Shown: positions 11,741-22,756, numbered from the stretch's first letter. The stretch is DNA of 64,000 nucleotides from Typhlomys cinereus (GCA_023101885.1 JALPQD010000224.1:2818696-2882695); one strand, 5' to 3'. The notes: generated from the sequence alone by a model not told the origin. Program-made: numbers and translations.

Positions 11741-12349
11741 TTGTTTTAGAAACAAAAGGGTAATTGGTTGACATCAGTACTATTCCCAATAGGCTCAGTC
11801 CATTTCACCCTGACATTCCAGAACTCAGCGCATGGATAGAAGAGACAATAGTCAAGTTGTCCCATTTTGTAGAAAGTGAAGGACAGCGTGTGTAGAGGTG
11901 ACTTCCAGGGCCACCCAGAAGCACTGTAGTTCTTGGGGATGCTCGATGTAGGCCCATTGAGCTAAAAACCTTTCTCTGTAAGGCCAGCTATTTCTGTGCT
12001 CTTTAAATGAGGTGACAGCTCAGTTTCTAGGTTCATTTTCCTCTTTCTGCCCTGGGTAGTATTCTAGTCTCTCTGTTGACTTTCTTCCCTGTGCTAACAT
12101 CCAGTCACCAGAGCCCTAACACGTTCACCCTCTCTTTGTCAAATATGTTTTCTTCTGTCTTCTTTCTTCTCTGCACTGTCAAAATCAACTTCCATCTGGT
12201 GTCCTTGTTTCTGCCCCTGCATTCTGCTGACTCACTGTCTCAGTGATGTTACTTAAACCGACCCTGTTGTTTGACAGCTTGACACTCCTTGGTGGTGGCC
12301 TCTTAGTTAAGAAAAAAGTCCAGGTTCCTTAATGGAGCTGACACACCCT

Positions 12350-12620
12350 GGAACATGTGGCTCTTTCTACCTCTGTCTTGACGTGAGTGGCAACGTTCTG
12401 CTGCTTGCTGTTACCAGAGCCTCTGAGCTGGCACATGCCTTTCTTCGCTCTGATGTCATTTCTTGGGAAGTCTTCCTGGTTCAACACCTTGTATATTCTT
12501 CTATGGCAACACTCTATAAAAACTATCATGTATACTTATCTCATACTACTCTGTTTTGCTGAGCCCAATATTCTCTCAACTTTTTATCTCCAGGGCTAGG
12601 TACAGGGCTGGACAAAGAAG
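12350..12620 (+). mobile_element. Probable ancient LINE-2 fragment
   Basis: The segment cacatgcctttcttcgctct...gatgtcatttcttgggaagtc...gtatattcttctatggc follows the order of a mammalian L2 3' region. By-eye resemblance only. The preceding stretch 11,741-12,349 shows nothing I can name, apart from a possible MIR-like patch near 11,870-11,960. Confidence 0.35.
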
Positions 12621-13016
12621 GCTTCGGAAGTTTGAAAGCACCAAGTTAAACAAACACATAAGAATGGGGCTTATCTGGGGTTTGTGGTGGAAGCAATGGT
12701 GGAGGGGCTGTGGGCTGTGGAATGGGAAAGTTTGTCCAGATGTCATAATTCAACTGACATCTCAAAGGAAGAGCAGGCATTTGGAAGCATATAGAATGGC
12801 ACCTGCAAAGGCCTGAGGACCAAGAGGTCCTGGCATATTTAAGAAATAGCAAATGATTACGACAGAGTACTGGCTGCATGTGTGAAACTTATGTAATAGA
12901 GATTGAAGAGGCAAGCAGGACCCACACTATTAGAGTGAAGCCTACATATGGGTCTTGCCAGAGATCTGCAAAATATTTCAGTATTGCAGTTATTCCAGAC
13001 ATCAAAATTTCCAGGT

Positions 13017-13356
13017 TGTTTTACAATTTTCTTTTTTTTTTAAATTTTTTATTATTATTATTATTTATTCAACTGTGCGCATGTGCGTGTGTATGTGCGC
13101 GCGCGTGTGTGTCTGTGTGTGTGTGTATCTGTGTATGTGTAGAACCACGGACGGATTCGCGAACCACCGTGGACGCCTCCACCTCCTTCTGCCCCGGGAT
13201 TCACAGGCTCCGCCCTACCAGGACCAGAAGCGCAGGCCGCCCCCGCTTCCGCCTGGCGTCTATACGTGGGATCTGGGATCCGAACTCAGGACCCTCCGCC
13301 TGCAAGGCGGAGGCTTAACCCCTGAGCCACCTCTCCAGCCCTGTTTTACAATTTTC
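13017..13356 (-). mobile_element. Young DIP-like SINE with 15-bp target duplication
   Basis: The element occupies 13,032-13,341, flanked by perfect direct repeats tgttttacaattttc (13,017-13,031 and 13,342-13,356). On the minus strand it has a well-preserved head (gggctggagaggtggctcag), a B box and a GC-rich body with many intact CpGs. An alternating purine-pyrimidine tail and an A-rich end follow. Intact CpGs and the perfect duplication indicate recent insertion. Confidence 0.85.
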
Positions 13357-13368
13357 ATTACTTTACTT

Positions 13369-13493
13369 TTTTTTTCCCTTGCCAAGGTGATCTTGAGCTT
13401 GTTATGCAAGGGAGGCTGGCCTTCAACTTGTGATCCTCCTGCCTCCGCTCTTGAGTGCTAGGATTTGCGCTTATGCCACCAAGCTCTGGCTCT
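13369..13493 (-). mobile_element. SINE, B1-related
   Basis: A T run is followed by ctggccttcaacttgtgatc, ctcctgcctccgct and gagtgctaggatttgcgc, the reverse complement of a B1. Confidence 0.65.
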
Positions 13494-15489
13494 TGATTGC
13501 TTACCCAGAACTAGTTGTCTGACTTAAGAATTAGCTGTCTGACTTAAGGTAAGTTATTTAACCTGTCCGTGCCTTGATTTTTCTGACTAATTCACAAAAA
13601 TTGTAGTCATTGTGCTAATAGATGCAAAGAAGAGCGATTAGAGCCACAAGAAAGAGATCACTGGATATCTTGGGTGATTTTCCAGAGTCACAACTAGTGG
13701 TGAGAGAAGGCAGAACAGGCTACCTTTGAATTTCATAGGATGCCTTGCTTCAAAGAAAGACATTTTGTATCAAGTAAATTTTTTATCTTGGGGGATAATA
13801 GTGGCAGGAATCTCAGATATTAGGTATGTGATATTAAGAACCATGAGAAATGATTAACAGGTTCTTTTGGAAAATATATATGGAAATACAATGCAAAGCA
13901 TATACTTAAGTTATGTTCTGTCCAAGTAGTTTCTGCTACATGTATTGTAGTTGTTTATGCTGAAATTCCTTTCCATTTTTTGTCTATTAGGTATAGCAGA
14001 GATTTTCTGCCATTTACTCCTGACTTGGAATTTCTTCACTTAAAACAATTTTGCCTTACTGACCCTAAGCCACTTATAGATGGAAATGGAAGGGTTCTTA
14101 AGAGACTGTCTAGTCTAGTGATCTAGCTTCCCAACAAGAAAAGTGAACCCCAGCAGCCTAGAAATTCCAAGGCTATGCACGCCGCGAGGGCGACTGTCTG
14201 TCTCCCCTACTCTGCTTCCACATGTGCCCTCCCTGTCACTGGTTCCTCAGCGAGAACCTTGTGCTGACTTCTAGGTCCGTGTTGATTTAGAGGAAGCTTA
14301 AAGAAAAGGTCTGTGGATTTCATGTGTTTCATTAATAGTACGTACTCAGTACTAGGTGCTTGCTAAAATAAAAAATCACAATAGTGTATTTAGTGTTCAT
14401 ACCCTTTGTCCTCTAAAGCCAATTTACTGAAGTAAATTGGCTAGCCTATTAGATGTGTCTTTTAGCCACATGGCTAGGTGCATGTGATCTCACTAGTACA
14501 ACCCAGATGCTGTTCTTAAGTTGACAGGTACATTTTCTAGGCAAGTTTCTAAACATAAGAAGAGTTCTGTGTGTCTACAGACAAGTTGTGCTTCTCTAGG
14601 ACCTGCTGGCTCAATCCCTACAGGAGGGAGGAGGGCTCACCTGGAGCCAGGTTTACTCCAGGAAGAGGCTAGATACAAGGCTACCCAGTCCATAGCCTAC
14701 CCAGTTCCCTACAGAGATAACTTTGGTTTCTAGCTAATTGAAAAGATTAAAGTGAAGGAAACCTATTACATCAATTGGAAATCATTTAAAATAAATTACA
14801 TAAGGAAAAAAAATAAGTTGGTCTCTCATCAGTTTCTGCTCTCAGGAAAGGGGCTCCAACTCAGAGGATTCGGCAATTATTAAGCTATAAACATGAAAGG
14901 AGGCAAGTGATCACCAGTCAGAGACAAGGAATCAGAAACTGAAGGGAGAGGCTTGGAAGTCAACAGTCTGCAAGCTCGTTAAAGGGACTAAGGGACACAT
15001 GAACGAGTAGAACAATCCAGACATGAAAAAAGTGGGTTAGATTTAGAATGTAAGAGGTTTACTGCATGAAAACCTTACACACTAGTGCACACACCACGCA
15101 TTGTCCTCTACAATGTATGATTCTTACGTATTTCTATGCATCATTTCAAAGCAAATGTAGTCTTTATATTGAAACTTTTTTAAAATTAAGAATTCTGAGT
15201 CTTATTTTGTTGGTAACCATGCTAGAGAAAGTTAAGAGAAAGTAACGTTTCTGGTCCCAGGACTTAGTGGAACCTTTTTGCCTTCACGACTTACTACTAG
15301 CATAGGCACCCCTCTCTGCCATCCCCTAACTGGAATGCATGAGATTCTTGGAATCAAAGTGACCAATGAAGATACTAAGGTAAAGTGTGTCTTCAGCTAT
15401 GTGACCACGTTTTGCCTGCTGGCCACTTACACCTTCAAGACTTCTATTTTCAAGGCACGTTTTGTATAGACAACCTGCTAGTCCTAACT
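13494..15489. other. Unassigned intronic sequence
   Basis: No gene is recognised. A short 19-bp direct duplication built on gtctgacttaag lies near 13,517-13,550. A weak MIR-like patch near 14,090-14,160 is too diverged to call. Sequence becomes CpG-rich only after about 15,490. Confidence 0.4.
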
Positions 15490-15798
15490 TTTACTACGTG
15501 GAGCTGGACGCCCATTCTCGTGCGCTGCGGAAATAAAACCACACTAACCCACGCTCGTGGAGCGTCGACCCGGGTATTCGACTTCGGGAAGACCCCCAGC
15601 ACTTGAAGGGCGAGCCCTCTGCTCCTCTCTCAGGGTTTTTGAGGCCCGCACTGGGGCGGGGGTGTCGAGCGCACGTGTGCGTGTCGCCGGAACCCTGTCA
15701 CTGTCCTAGGGCTGCGGACGCGGGTCAGGAGCTCCCCGCCTCCCGCGGTTCGCGGCGGGGACAGTCCGAGTCCTCAGCCCTCCCCGATCCCGAGTCAC

Positions 15799-15884
15799 CT
15801 GTAATTGTAGACGCTGAAATGCTTGCTCTCTCTCAGCATCGCCCGGTACAGATCTAACACTTGTGCGCGGCTGGAGGCTGCCAT
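15799..15884 (-). CDS. LYRM4: LYRM4 (ISD11) coding exon 1, partial
   Basis: LYRM4 is a small mitochondrial matrix protein of the LYR family. It binds and stabilises the cysteine desulfurase NFS1, together with acyl carrier protein, in the Fe-S cluster assembly complex. The exon encodes 28 residues plus two bases of an arginine codon. It starts [10 protein letters not shown] and carries the LYR tripeptide at residues 12-14 and the YNY sequence at 26-28. It ends at tacag|gtgact, a good GT donor at 15,798-15,797, in phase 2. The full protein is about 91 residues, so roughly two thirds is encoded in exons left of the window. The ATG is the first in this frame after the purine-rich 5' leader and agrees with the family start. 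The N terminus matches the mammalian protein closely, with a few substitutions (D11, H22, V25). The exon is intact. Confidence 0.95.
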
Positions 15885-16580
15885 GTTGTTGGGAAGGAGA
15901 AAACAAAAACAAAAACAAGTGGTACCTCTTCGTGGAGGTCGCAATTTGGGTCCAGTGGACCCCAATTCCAAGGGATGCAAAAAGCACGCTAGGGAAGCAC
16001 ACGCGGGACTCTCGGCCTTGTGACCAGCCAGCCGGGCCTGGAAGCGTCCCGCGCGCCGGGGAGGCGGCGCAGGCAGGGCTGTGGACAGCTAAGGGGGCCG
16101 GGCGAGGGGAGGTGCCCGGGTCCCGGGAAGACTCCCCGTTCTCAGGGCCCAGGGCGCGGAGCCTAAGACGACTGGGCGCCCAGCCCCCAGGCACGCTGTC
16201 GATGAAGTCCGTTGGCTGGAGCACCCAAGGGCCTCGGCCGAGTCAGCTAGCAACCTTTGAGAACCGCTCGGGGCGTGGCCTAGGACTCCTGGCCACGCCC
16301 CCTGCACCTGCCCCGGGCCGCGTTGCCCGGGTGACAGAGCACGCTGCACCGCCCACGTCCCTGAGGCTGAGTCTGTCCTGGGCGTTGCCTGAGTGACCAT
16401 GAGAACATTCGCAGGTGTTTTGAGGTTGGCTGCGTCGGGTCATCCGAGCAGGGTTTCGGAACATCCTTCTGTCTGGAGGATGGAGCACGAGGGGCGCGGA
16501 GGCGACCAGCCGGTGACTCCCTGGTGCTCCGGCTTCGTTTAGGACGAACGGAGCGGGGTCCTCGGGGGGGACCTTTGCTG
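15885..16580. promoter_or_regulatory. Bidirectional promoter, LYRM4 (-) and FARS2 (+)
   Basis: About 0.7 kb separates the LYRM4 start codon from the FARS2 YY1 element. The LYRM4 5' UTR must lie at its left edge, where the minus strand reads ctccttcccaacaac before the ATG. The tract is TATA-less and CpG-rich. Head-to-head LYRM4/FARS2 arrangement is established in human and mouse. Exact transcription start sites cannot be read from sequence. Confidence 0.8.
16322..16397. promoter_or_regulatory. Pair of X-box-like (RFX-type) motifs
   Basis: GTTGCCCGGGTGAC (16,322-16,335) and GTTGCCTGAGTGAC (16,384-16,397) share a perfect GTTGCC half-site and a right half RGTGAC, one base from the RFX half-site RGYAAC. 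Their starts lie 62 bp apart in the divergent promoter. Binding by RFX factors is inference. Confidence 0.4.
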
Positions 16581-16582
16581 CC

Positions 16583-16593
16583 AAGATGGCGGC
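16583..16593 (+). promoter_or_regulatory. YY1-type motif AAGATGGCGGC
   Basis: This is the extended YY1 consensus that in many TATA-less housekeeping and mitochondrial-gene promoters sits just downstream of the start site and fixes initiation. Its orientation and its position about 115 bp before the splice donor fit the FARS2 first exon. Confidence 0.7.
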
Positions 16594-16624
16594 GCCCGGC
16601 GCTCGGGGCGCTCGCGAAGCCTGA
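16586..16624 (+). other. Short upstream ORF in FARS2 leader
   Basis: An ATG inside the YY1 motif opens a 12-codon frame (MAAPGARGAREA) that closes with TGA before the splice donor. If the transcript starts upstream of it, it would be a uORF. If initiation occurs at or after the YY1 motif, it would be skipped or leaderless. Confidence 0.4.
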
Positions 16625-16900
16625 GGCTGAGCTGCGGGGCGGAACTCGGGGTCCCGCTGCGCTGCTGACTTTGAAACGCCCGCGTTGGGTGTCCGCGCTG
16701 GGCGCCGGTGAGTGCGGGCGCGGAACGCCGGGCGGCGGCGGTCGTGAGACAGTTTGCTTTGGGCTGCGACTCGGTCGCAGGTCCTAGATCCTATTCTGTT
16801 TTCGGGGTTGGTTTTGTGCGGTGGTGGTGACAGTTTCTCCCACTTGTCCTCGCGGCCTCGGCGGCTCTTCCGCCTCAGCCTTCCGTGTGCAGGGGTCGCT

Positions 16901-17520
16901 GGGTGGGCTACCCCGCAATATCTTCATTTTAACTTACGCATCTGCAGAAATACCCAGCTCACACGTGTGTAAAGATTACAAGTCGGGGCCGGACATGTCG
17001 TAATTAACTGGGGAACCCGTAAGGATTTAGGGATTTGCAAATTCCGTTTCAGACCCACGGCATGAAGTAGTAAGTTCTCCCATGACTTTTTCTCAGAAGA
17101 CTTTAACTTTTCTCAGTCATCGCGTTAAATTGGTGCAGTTTCGTACGGGTCCTTGACCGTAGCACTGCGGAGAGAAGTCTCAGGATTACTGTGTGTTTGG
17201 TTTTAGAATAGTGCTTATATAATCGTTGTTGGAACAAGTCATTCCTTTTTTTCTGCAAAATACAGCGATGAGTAAATTTATACATTAAAACTAAGTTTAC
17301 GTGTAACCATGCTTTCATCTTTCTCAGTATGTCTAGTTTTGAGATGTCTTATACTCAATAATGAGGTTACTTTGAATTTTCAGGAATTTTTCAGGGCAGG
17401 TAGTACATGTCTGACCACCGCACTGAAGCATATTCTCAACCTGATGTTTTTGTTGTGAATATACCTACTCTTCACGATGTAGTTAATATTTAAAAATATT
17501 GAAAATGAAGTGCTGTTATA
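16901..17520. other. Unassigned intronic sequence next to the promoter
   Basis: CpG content falls away after about 16,900. An E-box-like cacgtg at 16,962-16,967 is the only motif noted. No repeat is recognised. Confidence 0.45.
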
Positions 17521-17816
17521 AAAATCCTTTTAAGTGGGGTGGGAAAGATGGCCCCCAGGCCTTTGCCTTGCAAGTAAAAGGACCTGAATTCTGATCCCAG
17601 ATTCCATGTAAAAACTCCATGCGGAAATGGCTGCGGCTTGTACTTGTGACCCTCAAGGCTACCCTGGGAATCCCCAGGGTCAAGCAATAAGGAGATAGAG
17701 CAATCTAGGATAATATCCCAAGTCACTGTTGGGCCTCCGCAGGCACACATGGCACTCTTCTGCATACATACACACGTGCCACGCCTACACACACCAAAAA
17801 AAAAAAATCCTTTTAA
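17521..17816 (+). mobile_element. DIP-like SINE with 13-bp target duplication
   Basis: The element (17,534-17,803) lies between direct repeats aaaatccttttaa at 17,521-17,533 and 17,804-17,816. The head reads gtggggtgggaaagatggcc. The body includes gggaatccccagggtcaagc and gcaatctaggataatatccc, and a CA-rich and A-rich tail follows. Confidence 0.8.
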
Positions 17817-17943
17817 ACTACTTGTCCATTTTTATCTTTCTTCCATGAGTTGAAATAGACCTTTTATTTTAATTTTTTAAGCAGAGAGTAACAGACCTTG
17901 TCTCATTCTTACTACTTGGTCAAGTCTTTGTCTCAGGTTTTTT

Positions 17944-18955
17944 TTTTTTTTTTTTTTTAATTTCAGCTCATACAAACTTATTAGGTACACCAGTTCCCTC
18001 CCTTCCTCCTCCTCCCCCCATACCCCCTGCTCCCCCTCCCCACCCCTCTCCCTCCCCATCCCCCAGTGCCTCCCACCCCAATTCCCAGAGAGTCCTTTCT
18101 TGTGCATGTCTGATTTTCCTCTGGGCCCTCCTCTCCGATGACGTACAAGGACCCAGTGGCCTTTCCCTGAACCCTTTCCCGTGTTCCCCTTAGGTATAGG
18201 AACACTGCTGTGGCTGCCAATCCTTTACCTCCAAGGCTCTTGGTGCCTTTAGCAGATGCTAGACTTTGTGAGGTCAACAGTGTGTTGGACAATGCGCAGG
18301 GCATGCAAAGTCCAATTATAATTGCTTCAGCCCTAACTAGTATAGAGTATCTTATATATCATTGCTCCTCCCATCCTTTGCTCTTACACTCTTACCGCCC
18401 CCTCTTCCGCAAATTTCCCTGAGCTTCAAGATGGACTAAGCTGGCCTAGTTCTAGGTGATTGATATAGAGTCTCTGAAGTTCTGGATTGTGGTTTGTTGA
18501 TTTTCTTTTGCAGTTTTGCTGCTCCTGCAATGCCCTTCACTCCATCCTGGTGGGCATTGTATGTTACCCCCTGGCCAGAGACAAAAAGCTGTTAGAGTCT
18601 TGTGATAAAAGCACATTCAAAGGTAGATGTAATAAAAGTGGGAAACCATACTAAGGGAGAGGTCTATCACCCATTTGCAAAATGGTTACTTTTTATCTGC
18701 CAGACTATATGCCCTCCTCTTCTGGTGAGATCACACCCCCTCAGTAGTAAATGATCAGGAACAAAAGTCTGTGAACTTAATCAGATGTCTCATTACTTAT
18801 TTGGGTCCTTGGTAGAGGCCTATTTTCCCTGCTGTAACATGGTCCCTTCTCTCCTTGTTTCTGGTGTGGCCCTCCTACCCCATCCCTCCTGTTCATAATC
18901 CTTGCAATTACTGTCTCTAGGTGGGCTGGGTGGGTTTGTTACTAGGAGCCACCTA
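17944..18955 (-). other. L1 3' UTR with polypurine tract and poly(A) tail
   Basis: After the ORF2 stop, the minus strand carries about 1 kb of non-coding sequence. It includes a G/A-rich tract (complement of 17,995-18,066) typical of mammalian L1 3' UTRs, then tacctaataagtttgtatga, an ATTAAA-like signal and an A run. The same 3' UTR reappears in the fragments at 33.7 kb and 62.7 kb, so these belong to related L1 subfamilies. Confidence 0.85.
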
Positions 18956-21900
18956 TTAGGGAGTACATATGGCGCTAATTTTCTGGGTCTGGGATACTTC
19001 GCTTAATATAATTGTTTCTAATGACATCCATTTCCTAGCAAATTCCAGTAATTCATCATTTTTGATGGCTGAGTAGTACTCCATTGTATAGATGTACCAC
19101 AGTTTCCTTATCCACTCGTCAACTGTTGGACATTTGGGCTGATTCCATGACTTTGCTATTGTAAACAGTGCTGCTATGAACATGGTCGTGCTTATGCTAT
19201 CGAGGTGAACCTCTGCTGTATGGGGGGTTATTCCCAAAAGTGGAATAGCAGGGTCATATGGCATTTCAATCTTTAATTTCTTTAAGAATCTCCAGACGGC
19301 TCGCCAGAGTGGCTGTATGAGCCTGCATTCCCACCAGCAATGTAGGAGAGTTCCCCTCTCTCCACATCCTCTCCAACATTTGTTGTTGTTTGTATTGTGG
19401 ATTTTTGCCATCCTGACCAGAGTGAGATGATATCTCAGGGAAGTTTTGATTTGCATTTCCCTGATGGCTAAGGAAGTGGAGCATTTTTTCAGATATTTGT
19501 TAGACATTTTAATTTCATCCCTGGTAGTTTCTTTTAAGTTCCAGGGCCCATTTTTTAACTGGGTCATTGGTTTCCTTGGTGTTTAGTCTTCTAAGTTCTT
19601 TGTGCACTCTGGACAGCAGAGCTCTATCAGATGTGTGGTTAGTGAAGATTTTCTCCCATTCTGTGGGTTGCCTTTGAGCTCGTGTTATAATCTCTTTATC
19701 TGAACAGAAGCTCTTTAATTTCACAAGATCCCAACTGTTGAGAGTTTGTAGCAGTGACTGTGCCATTGGATGTCTGTTTAGGAACTGTTGGCCTAGCTCG
19801 AGGGAGTTCCCTATCCTTTCAACTATGGTTTTTATAGTCTCTGGCCTGATATCAAGGTCCTTGATCCATTTGGAATTAAGTCTTGTACATGGTGACAAGT
19901 ATGGGTCCAGCTTTAATCTTCTGCATGTGGAGATCCAGTTTTGCCAGCACCATTTGTTGAAGATGCTGTTCTTTTTCCATTGGATTCTTTGGGCCCCTTT
20001 GTCAAAGACCAAATGGCTGTAACTTTGTGGGCTTATATCTGGGTCTTCAATCCTTATCCATTGATTTGTGTGTCTATTTTGGAGCCAGTACCAGGCTGTC
20101 TTTATAACTATGGATTTGTAGTATAGACTTAGGTTTGGTATGGTAATACCTCCAGCTGTGTTTTTGTTACTCAGGATTGTTTTTGCTATCCTGGGTCTTT
20201 TGTGCCTCCATATGAACTTTGAGATTGTTTGGTCAACTTCTTTGAAGAATTGCTTTGGGGTTTTGATTGGTATAGCATTGAATCTGTATATTGCCTTTGG
20301 TAGGATGGTCATTTTTACGATGTTGATTCTGCCAATCCAGGAACAAGGGAGGTCTTTCCACCTTCTGGTGTCTTCTGCTATTTCTTTCTTTAGGGTTTTA
20401 AAGTTTTCATTGTAAAGGTCTTTTACCTCCTTAGTTAGGTTTATACCAAGGTATTTCATTTTTTTAGGGGCTATAGTAAATGGTATTGTTTCTCTCAAGG
20501 CTTTTCCACTTCTTTCATTCTGGGCATATAGGAAGGTCTCTGATTTTTGCACATTTATTTTGTATCCTGCCACCCTGCTGAACTTCTCAATTAGTTCCAG
20601 GAGCTTCCTGGTGGAGTTTTTGGGATCACTCAGGTATAAGATCATGTCATCTGCAAATAGGGATAGCTTGACTTCTTCCTTGCCGATTTGAATCCCTCTT
20701 ATGTCCCTTTCTTGTCTTATGGCTTCAGCTAAGACTTCAAGTACAATATTGAATAGAAGTGGTGAGAGTGGACAGCCTTGTCTAGTTCCTGATCGAAGTG
20801 GGAATGCTTCCAATTGTTCCCCATTGAGCATAATCCTTGCTGTGGGCTTGTTGTATATAGCTTTTATTATATTGATTAAGGTTCCTTTCATTCCCACTGT
20901 CTCTAGCGTTTTGATCATAAAAGGCTGTTGGATCTTGTCAAAAGCTTTTTCTGCATCTATCGAGAGTATCATGTGGTCTTGGACTTTGGACTGGTTTACA
21001 TGATGAATTACATTTATTGATTTGCGTATGTTGAACCAACCTTGTGTGCCGGGGATGAAGCCTACTTGGTCCCCATGAGTGATCTTTTTAATATGTTTTC
21101 AAATCCAATTTGCTAAGACTTTGTTGAGAATCTTTGCGTCTGTGTTCATCAGGGAGATCGGCCTATAGTTTTCTTTTTTAAGTGAATCTTTATTAGGTTT
21201 TGGGATTAAAACGATATTAGCTTCATAGAAGGAATTTGGTAGTGTTCCTTCCTTTGCTATTTGATGGAACAGTTTAAGGAGTATTGGTGTTATTAACTCC
21301 TTAAATGTCTGGTAGAACTCTGTGCTGAATCCATCTGGTCCAGGACATTTTTTGGTGGGAAGATTCGAGATTACTTCCTCAATTTCCTTATATGTTATAG
21401 GACTATTTAAATAATTCACAACTTCCTGATTCAATTTAGGTAAGTTGTGTTTACTTAGAAATTCATCTATCTCTTTTGTGTTGTCAAACTTCACAGAGTA
21501 TAAGTTTTTGAAATATGATGTTATAATTCTCTGGATTTCTTGGGTATCAGTAGTGATAACTCCATGTTCATATCTAATTTTGTTAATTTGGGTTTTCTCT
21601 CTCTTGCTTTTGGTTAATTTAGCTAGGGGTGTATCAATCTTACTGATTTTTTCAAAGAACCAGCTTTTTGATTGGTTGATTTTTTTTCTATCGTTTTCTT
21701 AATCTCGATTTCAGATATTTCTCCCCTTATTTTGCTTATCGCCTCTCTTCTACTGCTTTTGGGATCAGATTGCTCTAGTTTCTCTAAAGCTTTAAGCTGC
21801 ATTGTTAAGTTGTTTATTTCTGATGTTTCCATTTTTTTGATGTAGGCATTAAGAGCTATGAACTTACCTCTTAGAACAGCTTTCATTGTGTCCCAGAGAT

Positions 21901-22756
21901 TTTGGTAAGTTGTATTTTCGTTATCATTCACTTTCAGGAAATATTGAATTTCCTTTTTAATTTCTTCCTGAATCCAGTTCTCATTCAGCATCATAGTGTT
22001 AAGTTTCCAGGATTTAATGTATTTTCTCTTGTTTGATGTGTTGTGGATGTCCAGCTTTAGGCCGTGGTGGTCTGATAGGGCACGGGTTAGAATTTCAACT
22101 TTCTTGTATATGTGTAGATTTATTTTGTGGCCCAATATGTGATCTATTTTGGAGAAAGTTCCGTGTGCTGCTGAGAAAAATGTGTATTCTTTGGTGCGTG
22201 GGTGAAAAGTTCGATAGAGATCTGTAAGGTCCATTTCTTTCAGGGTTTGATTAAGTTCCAAAGTGTCTCTGTTAAGCTTTTGACCTGTTGATCTATCCCA
22301 TGTTGAGAGGGCGGTGTTGAAGTCCCCAAGAATTATCGTTTGGGGGTTGATTTCTTGGTTTAGATGCTGTAGGGTTTTCTTAATGAATGTGGAGGGGCCC
22401 ATATTGGGTGCATATATGTTCAGTATTGTGAAGTCTTCCTGGTGAATTGTACCTGTGACTAAAATGTAGTATCCATCTGTGTCTCTTATAATTTTCTTTG
22501 GTTTGAAATCCACTTTGTCTGATAGCATAATGGCTACCCCTGCCTGTTTTCTGCTTCCATTTGCTTGTAGAATTGTTGACCAGCCTTTTATTTTTAGAGT
22601 GTGCCTATCTTTTGTGGTGAGATGGATTTCCTGCAGGCAGCAGATTGATGGATTGTGATTTTTAATCCAAGTTTGTAATCTGTGTCTCTTGATCGGTGAA
22701 TTAATTCCATTAACATTTAGTGTTATAATGGAGAAACTATTGTTAATTCCAGACAT
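18956..22756 (-). pseudogene. L1 ORF2 (endonuclease-reverse transcriptase), disrupted
   Basis: ORF2 proteins nick target DNA and copy L1 RNA there by target-primed reverse transcription. The reading order is intact. It starts [17 protein letters not shown] with an APE-type endonuclease (CCLQEIHL, then [13 protein letters not shown] and a late SDHHG). A reverse transcriptase follows, with [11 protein letters not shown] and the FADD catalytic motif near 20,650. The C-terminal cysteine/histidine region ([18 protein letters not shown]) lies near 19,350. Three breaks are visible. A one-base deletion sits in an A run near 21,665-21,669 (plus coordinates). An in-frame TGA lies at 21,101-21,099. A frameshift lies near 19,515-19,530. 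Otherwise long open stretches remain (485 and 377 codons), so decay is recent. Confidence 0.93.

Larger units (their letters stand above)
1..15798 (-). other. LYRM4: LYRM4 intron 1 (5' part, inferred)
   Basis: This stretch lies directly downstream of the LYRM4 exon 1 splice donor on the minus strand. None of its open frames matches the rest of LYRM4, so it is read as intron 1, whose far end lies outside the window. It contains scattered SINEs, two LTR-like repeats, one DNA-transposon remnant and one minisatellite, each listed separately. Intron identity is an inference from the exon 1 match and from the known three-exon layout of LYRM4 in mammals. Confidence 0.8.
16560..16707 (+). other. FARS2: FARS2 exon 1, 5' UTR (start approximate)
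   Basis: FARS2 is the monomeric mitochondrial phenylalanyl-tRNA synthetase. It attaches phenylalanine to mt-tRNA-Phe in the matrix. This exon is assigned by position: it is divergent from LYRM4 exon 1, inside the shared CpG island, and ends at gcgccg|gtgagt, a near-perfect donor at 16,708. The known FARS2 start codon lies in a later exon, and no frame resembling its N terminus occurs in the window, so the exon is non-coding here. The left edge is a guess placed just upstream of the YY1 motif. No coding sequence supports the gene name directly. The assignment rests on conserved gene order. Confidence 0.65.
15490..16900. promoter_or_regulatory. CpG island spanning the LYRM4/FARS2 divergent promoter
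   Basis: CpG density and GC content rise sharply against both flanks, and the island holds LYRM4 exon 1 and the proposed FARS2 exon 1. No TATA box is seen. Visible elements are GC-box-like cacgcccc near 16,293, the YY1-type AAGATGGCGGC at 16,583-16,593, an E-box CACGTG near 15,672 and two X-box-like motifs (listed separately). Edges are estimated by eye. Confidence 0.85.

Noticed and set aside
15706..16396. Long GC-rich open frames on both strands across the promoter (172 and 177 codons)
   Set aside because: Stop codons are rare in CpG islands by composition. Only the 86-bp LYRM4 frame matches a known protein and ends at a donor.
16586..16624. ATG in the YY1 motif as the FARS2 start codon
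   Set aside because: The frame stops after 12 codons and does not resemble a synthetase or mitochondrial presequence. The FARS2 start lies in a later exon.
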